Source: Beroe ovata (taxonomy: Eukaryota; Ctenophora; Nuda; Beroida; Beroidae). From it: a stretch of 64,000 bases of DNA. Where the stretch lies: positions 28,753-92,752 of the forward strand of contig CAMPET010000118.1 in the NCBI GenBank assembly GCA_946803715.1. Direction: 5' to 3'. The notes beneath the pieces were generated by a model, which had not been told where the DNA came from, made no database searches, and saw only the letters and a program-made list of their open reading frames with translations. Below, one piece after another: positions 24,301 to 40,000 of the stretch. A program made the translations under genes and the position numbers. Within the stretch, counting starts at the first letter, position 1. Each line of letters begins with the position of its first letter.

Positions 24301-25919
24301 CGCCATGCCCCACTCTATCCAGCGCATTGATGTGGCGGGCCGAGATATAACTCGGTACTTGAAAATACTGCTCCGACGAGAGGGTCACAATTTCAAAACT
24401 ACGTCAGAGTTTGAGATAGTGAGAACAATCAAGGAGGTGAGTCACACACTGCATTTTACACTACGTCACTCTTCATATTAGTGGCACTATGGCACACTGC
24501 ATAGCACCATGGTGTACTACATAATATGGCACACCATGGTCATAACAAACAACCTTGTTTTGAATGTCACTTACTAAGGGGATTTCAGAAAGCGTGTTAT
24601 TTGGCGAACAACCCACAAAAGGAAGAGAGTCTGGAAAATGAAAAGGGAGCGTACATGTTACCGGACGGTACAACTATTGAGATCGGAAAAGCGAGGTTCA
24701 GGGCTCCCGAAGTGCTCTTCCGACCAGATCTCATCGGCGAGGAGTGTAGTGGCCTTCACGAGGTAACATTTGTGTGTTGCTAAGTTACCATGTCTCTGTT
24801 ACTCACCATCTCTCTGTTACTCACCATGTCTATGTTACTCACCATGTCTCTGTTACTCTCCATGTCTCTGTTACTCACCATGTCTATGTTACTCACCATG
24901 TCTCTGTAACTCACCATGTCTCTGTAACTCACCACGTCTCTGTTACTCACCATGTCTCTGTAACTCACCATGTCTCTGTTACTCACCATGTCTCTGTTGC
25001 TACTCACCATGTCTCTGTTACTCGCAATTCTCATTCTTAGGTCCTGTACTATTCCATACAAAGATCTGATATGGACCTGCGTCGAACATTCTACAGTAAT
25101 ATCGTGTTATCGGGCGGATCTACGCTCTTCAAAGGTAATATTTCTTGTTTTGTTTGTCGTAACAATTCCGAAATTCGGAAAAAATGCGGGAAACTTTAAA
25201 ATTGAAGGTAATTGATTACGGTTGTATGGTGTCATTGGGCAATGGGCGTTGTCAGCTCATTCTGTCGAGATAAGTCTGTGTGTAGTTACAAGTATATAAG
25301 TGACACCTAAATGCACATAAAAAGTAGGGCAGTTACATGGTGTCCAGTTTTCATAGTCAATATTCATTAGTTAATAGTCATCATTTAGCTAATCCAACTT
25401 TTAATTGTCTTAATTTCGCGCGCAATAACCATAGCGAATAGTGGGACCAAATCGTAACATGTGCTAATGAACTAGCAACTTTTGTGTAACATGACATGCC
25501 AATGCGCGCAATGTGAGCCATAAGTGTAACACTTTCTTTGTATAATTCATAAGTTGGACCTCATTCATAGCCAATGTACAGTGTGCACTTTTCCAGAATT
25601 GAATTCGCGAATCTCACACTGTTCAGGTTTTGGTGATCGGCTACTTGGTGAACTGAAGAAACTTTGTCCTAAAGACATGAAGTTGAAGGTATTGACCATT
25701 GAATGCAGTTTCTTCTCAGTTCTCTCAATAGTGAAATTGAACACTGATGACTGACATTATTGCCTATATCTACAGATTCTAGCCCCCCAAGAACGACTGT
25801 TTTCCACTTGGATCGGTGGATCCATCCTGGCTTCACTGGAAAACTTCAAGAAAATGTGGATCTCCAAAAGAGAGTACGAAGAAGAGGGCGTCAGGGCAGT
25901 TCATAGAAAAACATTCTGA
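20827..25919 (+). CDS. ACTR1A: Actin-related protein 1 (centractin), dynactin filament subunit
   Basis: ARP1 builds the short actin-like filament of dynactin, the cytoplasmic dynein activator. Nine exons join in phase: 20827-20874, 20975-21039, 21532-21646, 21803-21952, 24158-24436, 24589-24762, 25041-25134, 25627-25688 and 25776-25919 (TGA). They give 376 residues, exactly the length of human ARP1. The N-terminus [19 protein letters not shown] and C-terminus [11 protein letters not shown] are diagnostic of ARP1 rather than actin. Nucleotide-binding signatures are intact: [10 protein letters not shown] (phosphate 1), [12 protein letters not shown] (phosphate 2) and [10 protein letters not shown] (adenosine). 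Intron 4 is 2.2 kb and contains a 270-base N gap in a TG microsatellite; intron 6 contains an 18-bp minisatellite. The gene looks complete and functional. ACTR1A and ACTR1B are vertebrate duplicates, so the symbol is family-level. Confidence 0.97.
21090..21361. repeat. (TG)n and (CA)n microsatellites in ARP1 intron 2
   Basis: A TG run at about 21090-21133 and a CA run at about 21334-21361 lie in opposite orientation 200 bp apart within the same intron, so the transcript could pair UG with CA repeats. Confidence 0.85.
21953..22085. repeat. Degenerate ~35-bp tandem repeat
   Basis: The phrase GTGAGA(A)CAGATTAGTGACAG followed by AGACTAGAT recurs about 3.5 times directly after ARP1 exon 4. Each unit begins GTGAGA, so the authentic donor at 21953 is followed by several donor-like copies. 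Confidence 0.7.
22707..23104. repeat. TG microsatellite with 270-base gap
   Basis: TG-rich sequence borders an N run (22745-23014) on both sides within ARP1 intron 4. The gap probably reflects uncollapsed microsatellite. Long apparent ORFs crossing it are repeat artefacts. Confidence 0.9.
24784..25023. repeat. 18-bp minisatellite in ARP1 intron 6
   Basis: About 13 units of ACTCACCATGTCTCTGTT (minor changes CTCCAT, CACCACG, GTAACT) fill most of the intron between exons 6 and 7 and stop 17 bases before the exon 7 acceptor. The unit length is divisible by three and stop-free in several frames, which creates spurious repeat ORFs on both strands. Confidence 0.92.
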
Positions 25920-27632
25920 TTTTTGTAGAAATAGACATTGATCATTTTATGTATGTATGAATTCTAACCCTCCAGATCGATTTGAATGTGCCATGGGTAC
26001 TACAAGAAGAAAAGTTTATTCCAATGAATTGCGATGTTGGTCGGTTAAAATTTTATTCTTTTTTTACTTTTTGATCTATGACAATATGTCCAAATATGTG
26101 CTGTTGTATGTTTCACTGACTGAAAATTTCACTCTAGGTAATAGCAGTTTTAGTCGATATTAATATGAGAGCAGATTCGTGCACAGTATTTGGGAAATGT
26201 ATCAGGGACATCTGTGTTCATCAATTAAGATGAGCTGATGTCTCATCGACCATTTTTGATCAATTTCATAAAATTTGGGAACAAATCATTTTGTTACCGA
26301 TTACCGATCGAAGTTTGAATATCAGACGGACAAATATGACACATTTTTGATGATCGATATCCGAAAATCTTACTTACCTTGTAACCCATTTCTTCTTGGA
26401 CTTTATTTGTTTTGGGTTACACATATTTATTTGAGATTAATGATAGTAGGAACCACATGTTATTAATAATGAATCTCAGGGATGACATGCTGTTTTCGTG
26501 ATCACGATACAAAATATGATAGCAACTGACAACAGTAACTCGATGTCAGTTGTTAGCAGCCAATCATGGCTGTAAAATTTCTGGTAGTTTTCATGTTCAG
26601 GTAGTGTTTTTATAATGCGGATGGTTTGATTTCTATTTTAAGTTTTGAATGCTACTCGGGTCTATCATTTCTCCCTGATCGGGATCCCCGCATGGGTCAG
26701 GGTGCTGAACGTGCGATATTGCGATTTATCGCATTCTATAATTATTATTATATTATCGCATTCTATAATCGGCACGTTTAGCACCCATCGCGATTATACT
26801 TTTAGGGGATATTTAGGGCCTTACATAGTGCATTATGGGGACATTAAGGGTGCATCGCGCGGTTGGTCAAGAATCAAATAGTGAATGAAACTTTCTGGAA
26901 ATGGCCGGAGTAAGAAAGTTAGTACGCAAATTCAGTTTGAAGAACAAGTTGTTTTAGGAAGAATTGTACAAATCGATACTCAGATCATAATATTATTGCA
27001 ATGAATCACTACCTGAAATGGCGATTCTTCGTTTTGTTATCTAAATCATACAGGCTACAGCGTGAGCTTTTGCTAGGCGTCTATCAAATATCAAAGGAAT
27101 ATTCAAAGTAGTAATATGCTATGAAAAATTATATGACAAAGGTAAAATTTGAGAGGGCCACCGGGATGATTAAATTTTGTACCAAATTTGAAAACATATT
27201 GAACAAATGCAACGGGCCATTCCATTTCATTTTCAAAAAATAACTCAACAATTACATCAAGGCAACAAAAGTCCCTCAATCGCACCAATTATAATTTTAA
27301 GGGTTCATCGAATCCTTTAGAAGAAACACCGATAATATTCGAAATAAGATTGTCACTTCACATTGATTGAGTTTGGATCTTCATTTGTAAAAAGGATGTT
27401 CGTGGAGGCTGCTTCCCGCTACAACAACAGCGCGTGAATTCTTATTCAGCATTGCGACAAACGCGTGACTCCTCTTCCATTATCAGACCTGAACAGTGGA
27501 CCGTGAACAAGGGGTGAAATTTGCACCAATCAAGGGGTGAAATTTGCACCAATACCAGTCAAACTCTGACTGAATCAAGTATAGCATGCAGTAAAACTCA
27601 CCCCATGGCACACAAGTAATTGTAGAAAGACA
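25920..27632. other. Convergent spacer between ARP1 and the E2 gene
   Basis: 3' UTRs of two convergent genes and AT-rich filler. It contains an inverted repeat at 26700-26786 (listed separately). Direct repeats of GGGGTGAAATTTGCACCAAT lie at about 27510-27552. No gene recognised. Confidence 0.5.
26700..26786. repeat. 15-bp inverted repeat around duplicated CGCATTCTATAAT
   Basis: GGGTGCTGAACGTGC (26700-26714) pairs with GCACGTTTAGCACCC (26772-26786) with one mismatch. The 57-base loop contains CGCATTCTATAAT twice. It could be a small foldback element in the spacer. Confidence 0.7.
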
Positions 27633-30686
<3,054 letters not shown>

Positions 30687-32878
30687 CTGTTGCTGTCCGT
30701 ACAGAGACTGCCCTCCTATAATTTCAGAAAATAGCAATGATTAGTAACCTCTGTTTATGCACGATGTACATCTTAGTGAAGACAAATAAAACTAAGCTAA
30801 AAGCTTTATCCTGTCTGCAGACAGGTTACAGGTACCACATTTAGGATCCACTGTCAATCCATCTGTAAGACAGATTGCACCAAATATATGAATCACAGTA
30901 GATTATAGAGCTGGGTTAATAATGTTACAAAGAGGTTGTTTCATTACGCTGGTGGGCGGTGTCATAGCTCTCCATTTTTTCACTTTCAAATGTTTGTCTA
31001 GTGTTTACACACAATAACTGAGAATCTTCAAGCATCAATATACAAACTAACTTTTCAAAATATATATAAGTATTAAGTATTTCTAGCTCAAATCCCCAAT
31101 TTTGAGTCCAAAAATCGACCTATACAATTTGCCAGATATCAAAAATAGAAATTAATCGTCAAAACAACAAAATTGCAATATCATATGCTTCTTTGAAGGG
31201 AGTGCTACAGTGAGTATAGGCTCAGTAGGAGGGAGGAGAGTGAGTTCTAGCGATATACAGAGAGAATAGTTATATGCTCAGTTGTGGGGAGCAAAGTGAG
31301 TAATCAAGCGTGATCATTGGGAAACCCCCTCCCCTGGGCTGATTTCGTAATCTGTTAAGTGTTAACTGTAATATGCGAATGAACCCTAAAGGAACAGTAA
31401 GGATCATACACAAATTATTTATTATCAAGATTTTTGCATTCTTTCCCCAATCCTTTAATTCCCTAATTGTTTAATCATTGGCCATGAAACTCTTGACTTA
31501 CGTCCCTAACAGCACAAGACCTATAATGATTCCCAGATAGTCATTTGTGGCTCAAGATGGATTAAATCCTTGATAGCTAGAGATTCAATCTTTTAGATCC
31601 ATCTATAATTATCAGCAGTTTAATATCCCTTGCATTGAATTGAAGTGAATTATATTTTTACAGCACAATATTACAATGAATATTAGTATTATTTGGACTA
31701 ATATTGTTAGTATAAACTGTCCTTGTTGTGAACATTTCAAAAGAACACTCACGACAGTACACTTCATTCATAGAAATTTCTCACAGCATTCCACTGATTG
31801 TTTCAGTAGTCCAATGAGATTCTCATTGGAGATCAGTTCTCTTGATATAACAATTGGACATCTACTTATTCTAACTGAATACTGTGAAGTGTGAAGATAT
31901 TAACCATTAACAGGACTAATAGATTTGTCAAAAATTAATTTTAGATGTATCTTTGCATTGCATGATGCCACACACTACCACAGAAGAATATGTAATACAA
32001 ACACACAGGCACTAACAGCATAGGGAATTGTGATCTCAGCTCAGGAAACAAAATGGATGTTTTCAACATGTACTGATATGAGTAGATCTTTAAGATCATT
32101 CAAAGAATCTACTAAGTAGAGAAAGAAATAAGATAACACAGGCAAATGCTGGCACTTGCCACTTTGCAGCTTGTGACAGCAATATACAAGATCATGGCAA
32201 TATATAAGGGATTGTTCACATATTAGGTAATCAAGATTTCGACATTTGAACCCCCTTCCCTAATCTTCCATAATCATGGCTCAAACCCCCCTCTCAGAAG
32301 GAAAATATTACGTGATCACATGCTTAATTTGCTTAAGTGGGAAATAAGAATTTGTATTAATCATTGTGAATTATTGTTACTTATGTTGTAAAAGTGGTTA
32401 TGTAATTCATTCTATTTATTTCTTTCATTTATATTTAAAATGGATTATATATCAGATATAATCTGCTCCTATTGTGAGGTCTACGGATAACTCTCTTCTT
32501 TGAACTCATTATTACTTCAATTAACGTCTGACTAGTGACTAGGTATATGAATTGAAAGTTTGTTAAACTAAATGAAATATAATAACGGAATGTTAAAAGG
32601 GTTAAGTACCCTGAAAAACTAGTACACACTTCTGGCTGTTTTCGTGATACGTGCTTGCCCTCACTGCGTTCATGCATTATTGCACGTATCCCTCAGGCCA
32701 GAAGGTATTAATCGATTATAAGAGTCCACTGCAATAAGATAGCCATATTTAAAATGGAACATATTGGAAATCTGCCACCATCAGGTTCTGGCCCTAAATT
32801 TTATATCTAAATACTTGTGTTAGAGCCTTTCAGCACTGGATATACTTACATTTTCCTTGTATCAATCAAAGTGATATT

Positions 32879-33270
32879 CAAGAATTTGAAATTTCTGATA
32901 ACGCACAGATGCAACAAGTGAAACAGTCGTTGTTAGTGAGTTAAAAACGTTTCAGTGTGACATACACCATTATCACACTCACTCCCTTCATTGTAATTCG
33001 ATATTGTCTACCAATTATGTGTTTCAATTATAGAATGTATTTGTATATTATGTGCATACACACGCCCGTATTTTGTTCATAGCAATTTTCAATATTTGTC
33101 GTTTCATACTTATTTATTTATTTTGAATTTTTGATTATTGCAAATTTGATCACCAATAAAATATTTACAGAAATGAAGATGGTGTATGTCACACTGAAAC
33201 GTTTTTAACTCACTAACAACGACTGTTTCACTTGTTGCATCTGTGCGTTATCAGAAATTTCAAATTCTTG
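32879..33270. mobile_element. 392-bp foldback/MITE with perfect 92-bp terminal inverted repeats
   Basis: Bases 32879-32970 are the exact reverse complement of 33179-33270, by base-by-base reading: 92 bp beginning CAAGAATTTGAAATTTCTGA. The 208-bp interior is AT-rich and non-coding. ATT precedes the left end and follows the right end, a possible 3-bp target duplication. With no coding capacity it would be non-autonomous. Arm identity implies recent insertion or gene conversion. Confidence 0.85.
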
Positions 33271-33879
33271 ATTTCTCATGCGGCTGCTACAAAACACCCC
33301 ACTACTCCAACTCAACAAAGTGATATTGATACTTAAATTGTAAAAGAGGTTGATAAGAATTTGAAATCCTTCCTATACTTAATGACCTGATATAACATCT
33401 GTCCTCTGGCATCCATTTCTGAGTAATTTGGTACAAATTTCTTAGGATTTCTCCCTCCTACCGGCTACAACACAACACAGTCTTTCACCAGTGAGGGAAG
33501 GGAGTGACGCATATGTGTACACATCAATGCCAATGGGGGCTAAAATATAAAGACACACTTTACAGTGAAAATTGCATTTATCTCCCTTCCACTGCAACTT
33601 GGATAAAAGATGGAAGTTGGCATTCCAATTTGACAAGTTTTTGATGCAGTGAAAACTGAAACACGGCCAGAATTTTAACACAGCAAGTTTGCAAACACAG
33701 TGGTGACTGGTGAATGGAAACCCCCAAGCAGAAAACTGAAACCAAGTAAAGATGAATTAGTCTGCAATCTTTAGTTTTCAAAGATATACAAATTACAAAA
33801 GTTCACAGACGTTCGCTGCATAATTGTTCTGCAGTTGACCGCGAGATCCCTGTTGTCAGATTTCATCTGACCTCAGTTT

Positions 33880-33935
33880 CTCGCGCGCGGCGCGCGCGCC
33901 TTCATCGAAGGCCGAACTGTTTCGGCCTTCGANAT
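33880..33935. repeat. GC-rich hairpin beside a single N
   Basis: A CGCG/GCGC-rich stretch is followed by TCGAAGGCCGAA and TTCGGCCTTCGA, perfect 12-bp arms with a 4-base loop, ending one base before the N at 33933. Strong structure may have stopped the reads here. Confidence 0.7.
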
Positions 33936-34350
33936 CAGAAAGAATCAAAAATGAGTTAGATTGAATGAGCATCTAAATTGAAACGTTTCAAAACAAAGGA
34001 ACGACGAAATGAAGCGCATCCGTACGCGCGCATCTAGTTCGCACGTGCAAGTCCTTAATCGCATAGCAACGGTGTAAATGCAAATTTCTGCTACACCGTA
34101 TATTTGATTTTTTGCATCTTTTTTCAAAACTTCCGACGCCGATAACAGAAAATCTAAGACCTAAATCAAAAATCCGAATCATTTTTTCTACCACCTTGCA
34201 AAAAATCCCGGTGTTTTAACTCCATTTGGTCGAGTTATTTGCAAACAGCGGAACCAATTTCACACTTCGCCTTATTCCTTTATATTATAGATAATATTTC
34301 GTACGATTTCTTTTTACCCTTGCCTGTGTGATTTATATCCCTAACTTGTA

Positions 34351-34560
34351 GGGTTTTCCGGCCTACCGTCGTTGCCGCGCAATTGTTACTCCGCCAGACG
34401 GAATTTATTTGTCAGCGAGGTAGGGAGATGTCTCAAAAGAATCTTTCTTTTCTGAAATATATCTTTTCATGAAGTAAGAGGGTAGAGAGAAATTTACAAT
34501 TTAACCCCTGACAAGGAAGGAATTATAATAATTGCTTAGCGCCGAGAGTAGGGAAAACCC
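34351..34560. mobile_element. 210-bp MITE-like element with TA target duplication
   Basis: GGGTTTTCC (34351-34359) and GGAAAACCC (34552-34560) form terminal inverted repeats, with weaker inner pairing, and each end is flanked by TA. That is the arrangement of Tc1/mariner-type non-autonomous elements. The interior contains the 50-bp segment shared with 11181-11230. No coding capacity. Family assignment is inferred. Confidence 0.65.
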
Positions 34561-35577
34561 TATAAGCCAGACAGAATATGGATAAAAATAACGAAAAAGT
34601 AATGTAGGCAGCATTCTGGCATTTTGGCATAAAGTAAATTTGAAATCTGGGCAATCTTTGCAAAAATGTAACAATTACATGAACAGTGAAGACAGTACAA
34701 CACGATTGTTTCTTAATTTATAATAGGACAACTTCAAATTAGAAAAGCTCAAATAGAATCTGTTAAATGTGCTTTGCTTTTGAAGAATTGCCCCTTCTAT
34801 GATTGTATATTTTCTGTTGATTTAAATATATGTAAACTGGGTCATCATCTAATGTGTAATGTTGTTGGTAATTTGATTGATATTGACATGTGTGAGCAAA
34901 ATGAATAAAACATCATTAATGGCATGTTTTGTAAAAGGTCTTGGGTCACATGTGGCCTGAGTGAGAGACCTAAAATTCTGATTTAAATATAACAAGTGTT
35001 TACTGTATATAATGGCAATGCTAGGCTGCTGGTGTATGGTGATCAGAAAATCATTCAGTCATGTGCAAGGTATGAATTTAAGTAATCTTACAACTTTGAC
35101 TGGGTTTCATGTTCGTGTCCATGTCCTCCAGTGATATGACCAATCCATATCACTTATGTTGCCATTTAGAAACTGAAATTCCACATCCAGTCAGCATCTA
35201 CAAGCAAAAGGAATGCATGTTCCATAAATGCAGGGGTACAGGGTACTATTAGGACTACAAATCATGGACACTCCTTAGTTCAAGCTTGCACATGCTCAAT
35301 GATTCAAAGTGGTCAGATACTTGTGTCCCAAAATTACCCCATGCAGTATGACCTATTTATGCTTATTGCTTATATTATGCTCTAAGTCCCTAAATAAAGT
35401 GAATGTATATGTTGTGCCCTCTTGCAGAGTGGTCTCCACTAGTAACACTCCATAAGTATAGTTTAACATGCTTAAAATTGCAGATGGGAGCACATTCTCA
35501 CTATCAAAAGACCACTGTAATGCAACCATTACTCTGAAAAACCCCTCTCATCCTGCCCCCTCTATTATCTAGATAGA

Positions 35578-37053
35578 ATGGGTAAAGATCTGATAATTGC
35601 TTGTGCAGTTGGAGACATGCAGTGGATACAGCTTTGTTTGGAGAAAGGTGCTTGCCCAACATACATGAATGAAGAGGTTAGTTTTTGTAAAGAGGTTATA
35701 TTTTCCAAAAATAGAGTATCAAACTCACTCCCTGTTCTCCTCTGTTTCTCACTGACATTGTGCAAAAGATTGAAAACTCTCGTGTGCAAATCAAAATATA
35801 GCATGATCATTCCTTGTTTATGAACCTTTTCTTGTGTTTGATCACAAATACGTGATGATTAAGTTATTGCATACTTATTGACTTCCCCTTGACCTCCACT
35901 AAGCACGACTGTAATCAAAATATGCTCATCGAATGCAATTGACAGAATTATGATGCTTCTCAAAACCGAGCATATTTGTGGCAAGTTTAACATTCTTGCT
36001 TCGTCTCTTATAGGCTTCTTTATCTTCATTCTACAGTCATTTCTCAACTTCTGTAGCATACAATATGTTTCTCCTGATAAACCTGATATTTCTTGATTTT
36101 TCCCATAAAGTTGTTCCACACTTGGAGGGGATATTCACCTTATCATCTTTCAGCACATAGTCTTGGCAGTTGTAATCATAATGATCGTAATGATTGTAAT
36201 CATAATGATCGTGATCTTATCAATATTCCATTCATCAAATGAGGAATAAAACAAAACAAAAGGTTCTTTGAACTGAATTATTTTATTTTATTATAGACCA
36301 GTCACCACGCTCTACACAATATGATACTAGGTCCCTCGGACTCTCGCCATAAGTTGTATCATAAGCTAAATGATAAAAATGGTTAGGATCTCAGGAAGGC
36401 AGAGACCTTGAAAGGGGAGAATATAGTAACTGTAAAGTAAGGCGATATTATGGACTCAAGCTAACAAAAAAGAAAAGGAGAGTGATACCGGCCAAAACAT
36501 TAAACATTAAATTTGCAACAAACAAAGTACCTCTTTAGTAGAGGAGAAATCAATCATCTTGTAACCTTATATCTATTCAGTCCAACTAAATCGGCTTTGG
36601 TTGTGAATATGAAGCAATCTTCGACTCTATCTAAATCTAATGGATTCACTGACTTAACGACTCCAAAGTCAAAGTTCAAGAGTTTATCCCCAAAGTTTTC
36701 TGGATGCTTATCCATAATATGCATTGAGAGTGCCGATTGATCAAATTTCTGAACTTTAAATTTATCTCTATGACCATTACATCTACTCATAAGAGAGTTG
36801 AGAGTCTGACCTATATAAAAATTGTCCGAGTTCTGATTACCGTGGGTCCTGCAATGCCTACAAATTGCAACATANNNNNNNNNNNNNNNNNNNNNNNNNN
36901 NNNNNNNNNNNNNNNNNNNNNNNNNNNNNNNNNNNNNNNNNNNNNNNNNNNNNNNNNNNNNNNNNNNNNNNNNNNNNNNNNNNNNNNNNNNNNNNNNNNN
37001 NNNNNNNNNNNNNNNNNNNNNNNNNNNNNNNNNNNNNNNNNNACGCACACACA

Positions 37054-37084
<31 letters not shown>

Positions 37085-40000
37085 GTCACACACACACACA
37101 CATTTATCTTGTCACCATGGCAACACTTTGGCAAGATCCTCCGGGGGCAGGAAGATGCTATGTTTGTCATCATGTGAGATTCATATTATTATAGCAGCTG
37201 CTGCTATTTATAAAGGAGTTCCTCCTGTATGTGAATACTAATCATAGCATCGAGTTTAAACTGAACGTCCTACTTCCTTCAGCTACCAACTAACAGATCA
37301 TGTTGAAAACAATAGAGCAATATTCTCTAAGAAAGAGAGAGAGAGAGACTTCATTTCCAATGCTAGTGATAGGGAGGATGATTACTCTCTTTGTGGGAAG
37401 GCAAATGAATCCACGATGATCAGTGCAATCATTACATCACAATCAGTCTTTGTGTAAAATCATTATTTTTTTCTATCTACGATATTCCTATTCTGCAATA
37501 TTCCTATTCTGCAATATTACATATGCAGCAGTGTCGAAGTGTTGCTATGTCAGAGTCAGTTTGATGACGTCACTAGTAGCTAGCCGCGTATTGTAAGTAG
37601 GAAGGGAGGAAATGGATGATTTGCCCGTTTAGAGGGGAGTATTAGAGGAGAATAGGACGAAGGAGGAGATCTGTTATTCGAAAGTTCAAATTGAGTCAGT
37701 ACATACGAGAATTTCTCTTGTTTATTACGACGCAAGTTTGTTTTCATCAAGAAACTTAAGTTGCATACATGGTTTGTTTCATCATGCCTTTGAAGGGAGC
37801 TTGCTTTTATATAACTTGAAGCTTGTTTGTTTTGTGTTCGTTGCACATGTTGAGTTGTTTGTGAATCGTGAAACATGTTTCCACTTCGTTATTTTATCAG
37901 AATGCCTGATAGGTAACTGTTTATGGTGACAAAATCCTCCACAAACTTCTCTGAATCGGATTCTTCCGCTGAACCATGTATTGTACCATGATTTCTCTCT
38001 CTCTACCAATTGTTCATTCTGTTATAGGTGACTTCTGAACATGAACTATATGTACATGACCTGTACACTTGATGAGAAGAAGGTATGTTGATTGTTTGTG
38101 TTTCCATAGCAACACCGTGTCTTTTCACGTTTGTGAATGTGTGTTTGTGAATGTGTGTCCGTGTTTGATGGAGGCATTTCATTCTAACATTGGATTCATT
38201 AATGGCAGCGAAGTTTCAGATAAATGCATTCACAATGCTGGGTATTTAGTGCGTCTTATGATACTAACGGGATTCCCCATCAAGAAAAATTCTATACAGT
38301 CCTTTTGGATAACCGTGTTTAGTAGCCTATCTCCCGTGACCGACACATACACACAGACGCAGACATGCACAGACACTGACACACAAACTCACATACACAG
38401 ACACAGACATGCACACACACACACAAACACAGACACAAACACACGCACACAGACAAACATTCATTAGGTATTGTTGTCTTACATAGGTATTCTGCTAAAT
38501 GCATACAGAGTCATTACCCATGCAGCAAAGGAGCGATGCAGCTATTAATAGCATCATATGTGTTAGGAGGACAGGAGGTCATTATCTCATTATTTATCCT
38601 CGGCGTATGTAGATAGTGAAAACCATTCACCCACAAACTCATTATTACCGTTCCGCATTTTTCCATTTATTTTGATCCTATCCTCGGATTATCTGAAAAC
38701 ATATTCCCTTCCCAAACACTAGTTACGTTTTACAAAAGGCATAGGAGCATTGCTAAAATTGTATGATTTCTTAACAAGAAAGTGTCAGACAATGTATCTT
38801 CATTTCTTACTACTTTTCCATTTCCATATTTGAATTTCCTTATAGGAGTGGTTTACTACGTCATTCCCTTGTCAGGGCTGGAGTGCACTTCACATGGCTG
38901 CAATGAATGGCAAGTTGGAATGCATCAAATTCCTAGTGGAGAATCTGCACATTGACCCTGACATCAACAGTAAAACTGGTAACAACACGTGCATGTTGAC
39001 ACACTGATAAGCACAGGTTGACACCTGTTGATACCACTCACCCATATTGACACCGCAGGTTGGACACCACTTCATCTGGCTAGCAGAAGTAAGCCAGAGA
39101 GCGCTGCTATTGATTGTGTCAACTATCTCATCGCTAAGGGAGCAGACACTAACAAGTAATAAACACTGTTTAATGTTACCTGTCGACTACAACTGTGAAG
39201 TGTACTTTACTGTGTTCAGTGTGCTTTGGTTTACGATGCTTTGGTTTACAAATTACTGTGTACTCACTGTAGTCACTAAAGCTGTTTACTGTACACTTGT
39301 CATGACTAACTGTTGGCTCACTCTCACAGGACAAATGAGATGGGAATTAGCAGCGTGCATCAGGCAGTCTCTGCTAACAACTTGCAGTGTGTTAAATGTC
39401 TTGTGAAGAATGGGGCGACAGTCACACACACGGACAAACGTGGCTTATCACCACTTGACGTTGCTAAGGTATTCGTGTGTGTGTGTGTGTGTGTGTGGCG
39501 ATATTTGTGGGGGCCAACATGTTTTCCATACTCACATTACCATGCTAACTGCATTATCATGATATTATGGTATAGATTAGTTTTATACGGCACGCGCGGC
39601 AACTAAATGCTATTTTCTTGGACAAAGGCCCTGCAAACGTATCATGAATGACAATATTTTACGAGCAGCGCGCGTGGGAAAATTCGCCATCTCGATATTT
39701 CACGTTCCATTTTCCAGGTCTGGGGTCATACCGAATGTTCGAAATACTTGGAGAACGTGATTTGGAACAACAAGAAGGAAGAAGAAGAGAAGAGACGGAG
39801 ACGCTGGGTTACAGAACACAAGAAAATGTTGGATCACGAAATTAAGAAGTACGTTGAAGCGAAGACATCTGAAAAAGTACAGGATGCCTACAAATCGTGG
39901 ATAGATCGGAAACAGTTGACAAGCCCGCGGCTTCCCGGTCACTGTGAGGCGAGAGCTAAATCTCTGACATGTTACAACGAGGAAACAATTCACGATTTCC

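Larger units (their letters stand above)
30687..35577. other. Divergent intergenic region with foldback elements
   Basis: Nearly 5 kb of AT-rich DNA between the UBE2D promoter side and the ankyrin gene. It contains two MITE-like elements (32879-33270 and 34351-34560, listed separately), a GC-rich hairpin next to a single N (33880-33933) and scattered short ORFs without domains. No gene recognised. Confidence 0.5.

Noticed and set aside
24770-25069. Repeat proteins such as (SVTHHVSV)n or (LCYSPC)n on either strand
   Set aside because: Products of an 18-bp minisatellite without stops, lying between two ARP1 exons.
38024-38082. A possible exon ending LDEKK before a GTATGT donor, which would join well to GWSALHMAA of the ankyrin gene
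   Set aside because: The acceptor-bounded exon has an in-frame TGA; it could only be an alternative first exon (ATG near 38039), with no other support. The 35578 exon already gives a proper ankyrin repeat.
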